A model generated the notes under the pieces. It was not told where the DNA came from. It worked only from the letters and a program-made list of their open reading frames with translations, and searched no databases. This document shows positions 13,565 through 13,711 of a DNA stretch of 13,711 bases, in pieces (within the stretch, counting starts at the first letter, position 1; every line of letters starts with the position of its first letter). The stretch is from Muribaculaceae bacterium. Its GTDB lineage: Bacteria > Bacteroidota > Bacteroidia > Bacteroidales > Muribaculaceae. Both the position numbers and the translations under genes were made by a program. The stretch is from NCBI GenBank assembly GCA_009775365.1, contig VSPM01000069.1, forward strand, positions 1-13,711, written 5' to 3'.

Positions 13565-13595
13565 AACAAAAATGGCACCCCGTAAAGAGTGCCAT
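13565..13595 (-). terminator. Rho-independent terminator facing left
   Basis: On the minus strand ATGGCACTC pairs with GGGTGCCAT (9 bp, one wobble) around a TTTACG loop (13595-13572), followed by TTTTGTT. It would stop transcripts entering from the right edge before they reach the four-HTH gene. Its shape is close to the integrase terminator. Confidence 0.7.
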
Positions 13596-13711
13596 ACTAA
13601 TAGATTATGCTAAATTGTGATAGTTGGTGATAACTAAGTAGGGTGTTCAGTTTGATGTTCCGAAAAACGTCATTCAAAACACCTGAAATATTAATAAAAA
13701 CACGTGCTTAG
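13596..13711. other. Non-coding tail at the right edge
   Basis: No open frame of useful length on either strand, and no tRNA. GTGATA occurs twice 10 bp apart (13617-13622, 13627-13632). With 13377-13564 this gives about 335 bp without a gene, probably regulatory DNA and perhaps the end of the element. No attachment core could be fixed. Confidence 0.45.

Noticed and set aside
4..13669. TTCCGAAAAGCG (4-15) and TTCCGAAAAACG (13658-13669) as possible att direct repeats near both window edges
   Set aside because: 11 of 12 matches in a low-complexity motif; nothing else around them is shared, and the element ends are not otherwise fixed there.
1..13711. tRNA or rRNA gene as integration target
   Set aside because: No cloverleaf or rRNA-like sequence was seen anywhere in the window.

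Overview
The window looks like part of a gut Bacteroidales genome. Three things point there: -7 boxes of the TAnnTTTG type, protein families restricted to Bacteroidetes mobile elements (DUF3408, a DUF6371-like primase, DUF3987), and weak Shine-Dalgarno usage. It is mostly an integrative mobilizable element. There is a relaxase, a relaxosome accessory protein, an oriT and a tyrosine integrase, but no type IV secretion or coupling-protein genes, so the element would have to borrow a helper's conjugation machinery.

Left part (1-3872, plus strand, visibly AT-richer): a possible scrap of a group II intron reverse transcriptase (1-198); an AAA ATPase of the DUF4143 type (369-1700) whose promoter carries three repeats spaced exactly 33 bp; a short repeat (1707-1732); then a tightly packed cargo operon. 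The operon starts with a 46-codon piece resembling the N-terminus of a radical SAM activase, followed by an unrecognised protein, a three-helix membrane protein, a DUF4304 protein and a DUF2750 protein. No toxin gene accompanies them, so an orphan-immunity or defence cargo is a reasonable reading, but it is inference.

Middle part (3878-9959, minus strand): a strong terminator (3878-3905) closes the mobilization/replication module. In transcription order this is a HTH (excisionase-like) gene, a DUF3987 ATPase, a TOPRIM primase-like protein, a DUF3408 protein, an oriT with nested inverted repeats (6369-6510), MobC, a MOBP-type relaxase, and a one-helix membrane protein. Several junctions are ATGA overlaps.

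Right part (9996-13711, minus strand): a two-helix membrane protein, the tyrosine integrase with its own terminator, a protein with a zinc finger and four tandem HTH domains, and about 335 bp of non-coding DNA full of helically phased short repeats. An 81-bp regulatory unit (75% identical between copies) lies before both the HTH gene and the integrase gene. It carries three CCACC-type boxes spaced exactly 11 bp and an inverted partner box. The four-HTH protein, or the small HTH protein, is the obvious candidate to bind it and coordinate excision with mobilization. The true ends of the element were not identified.
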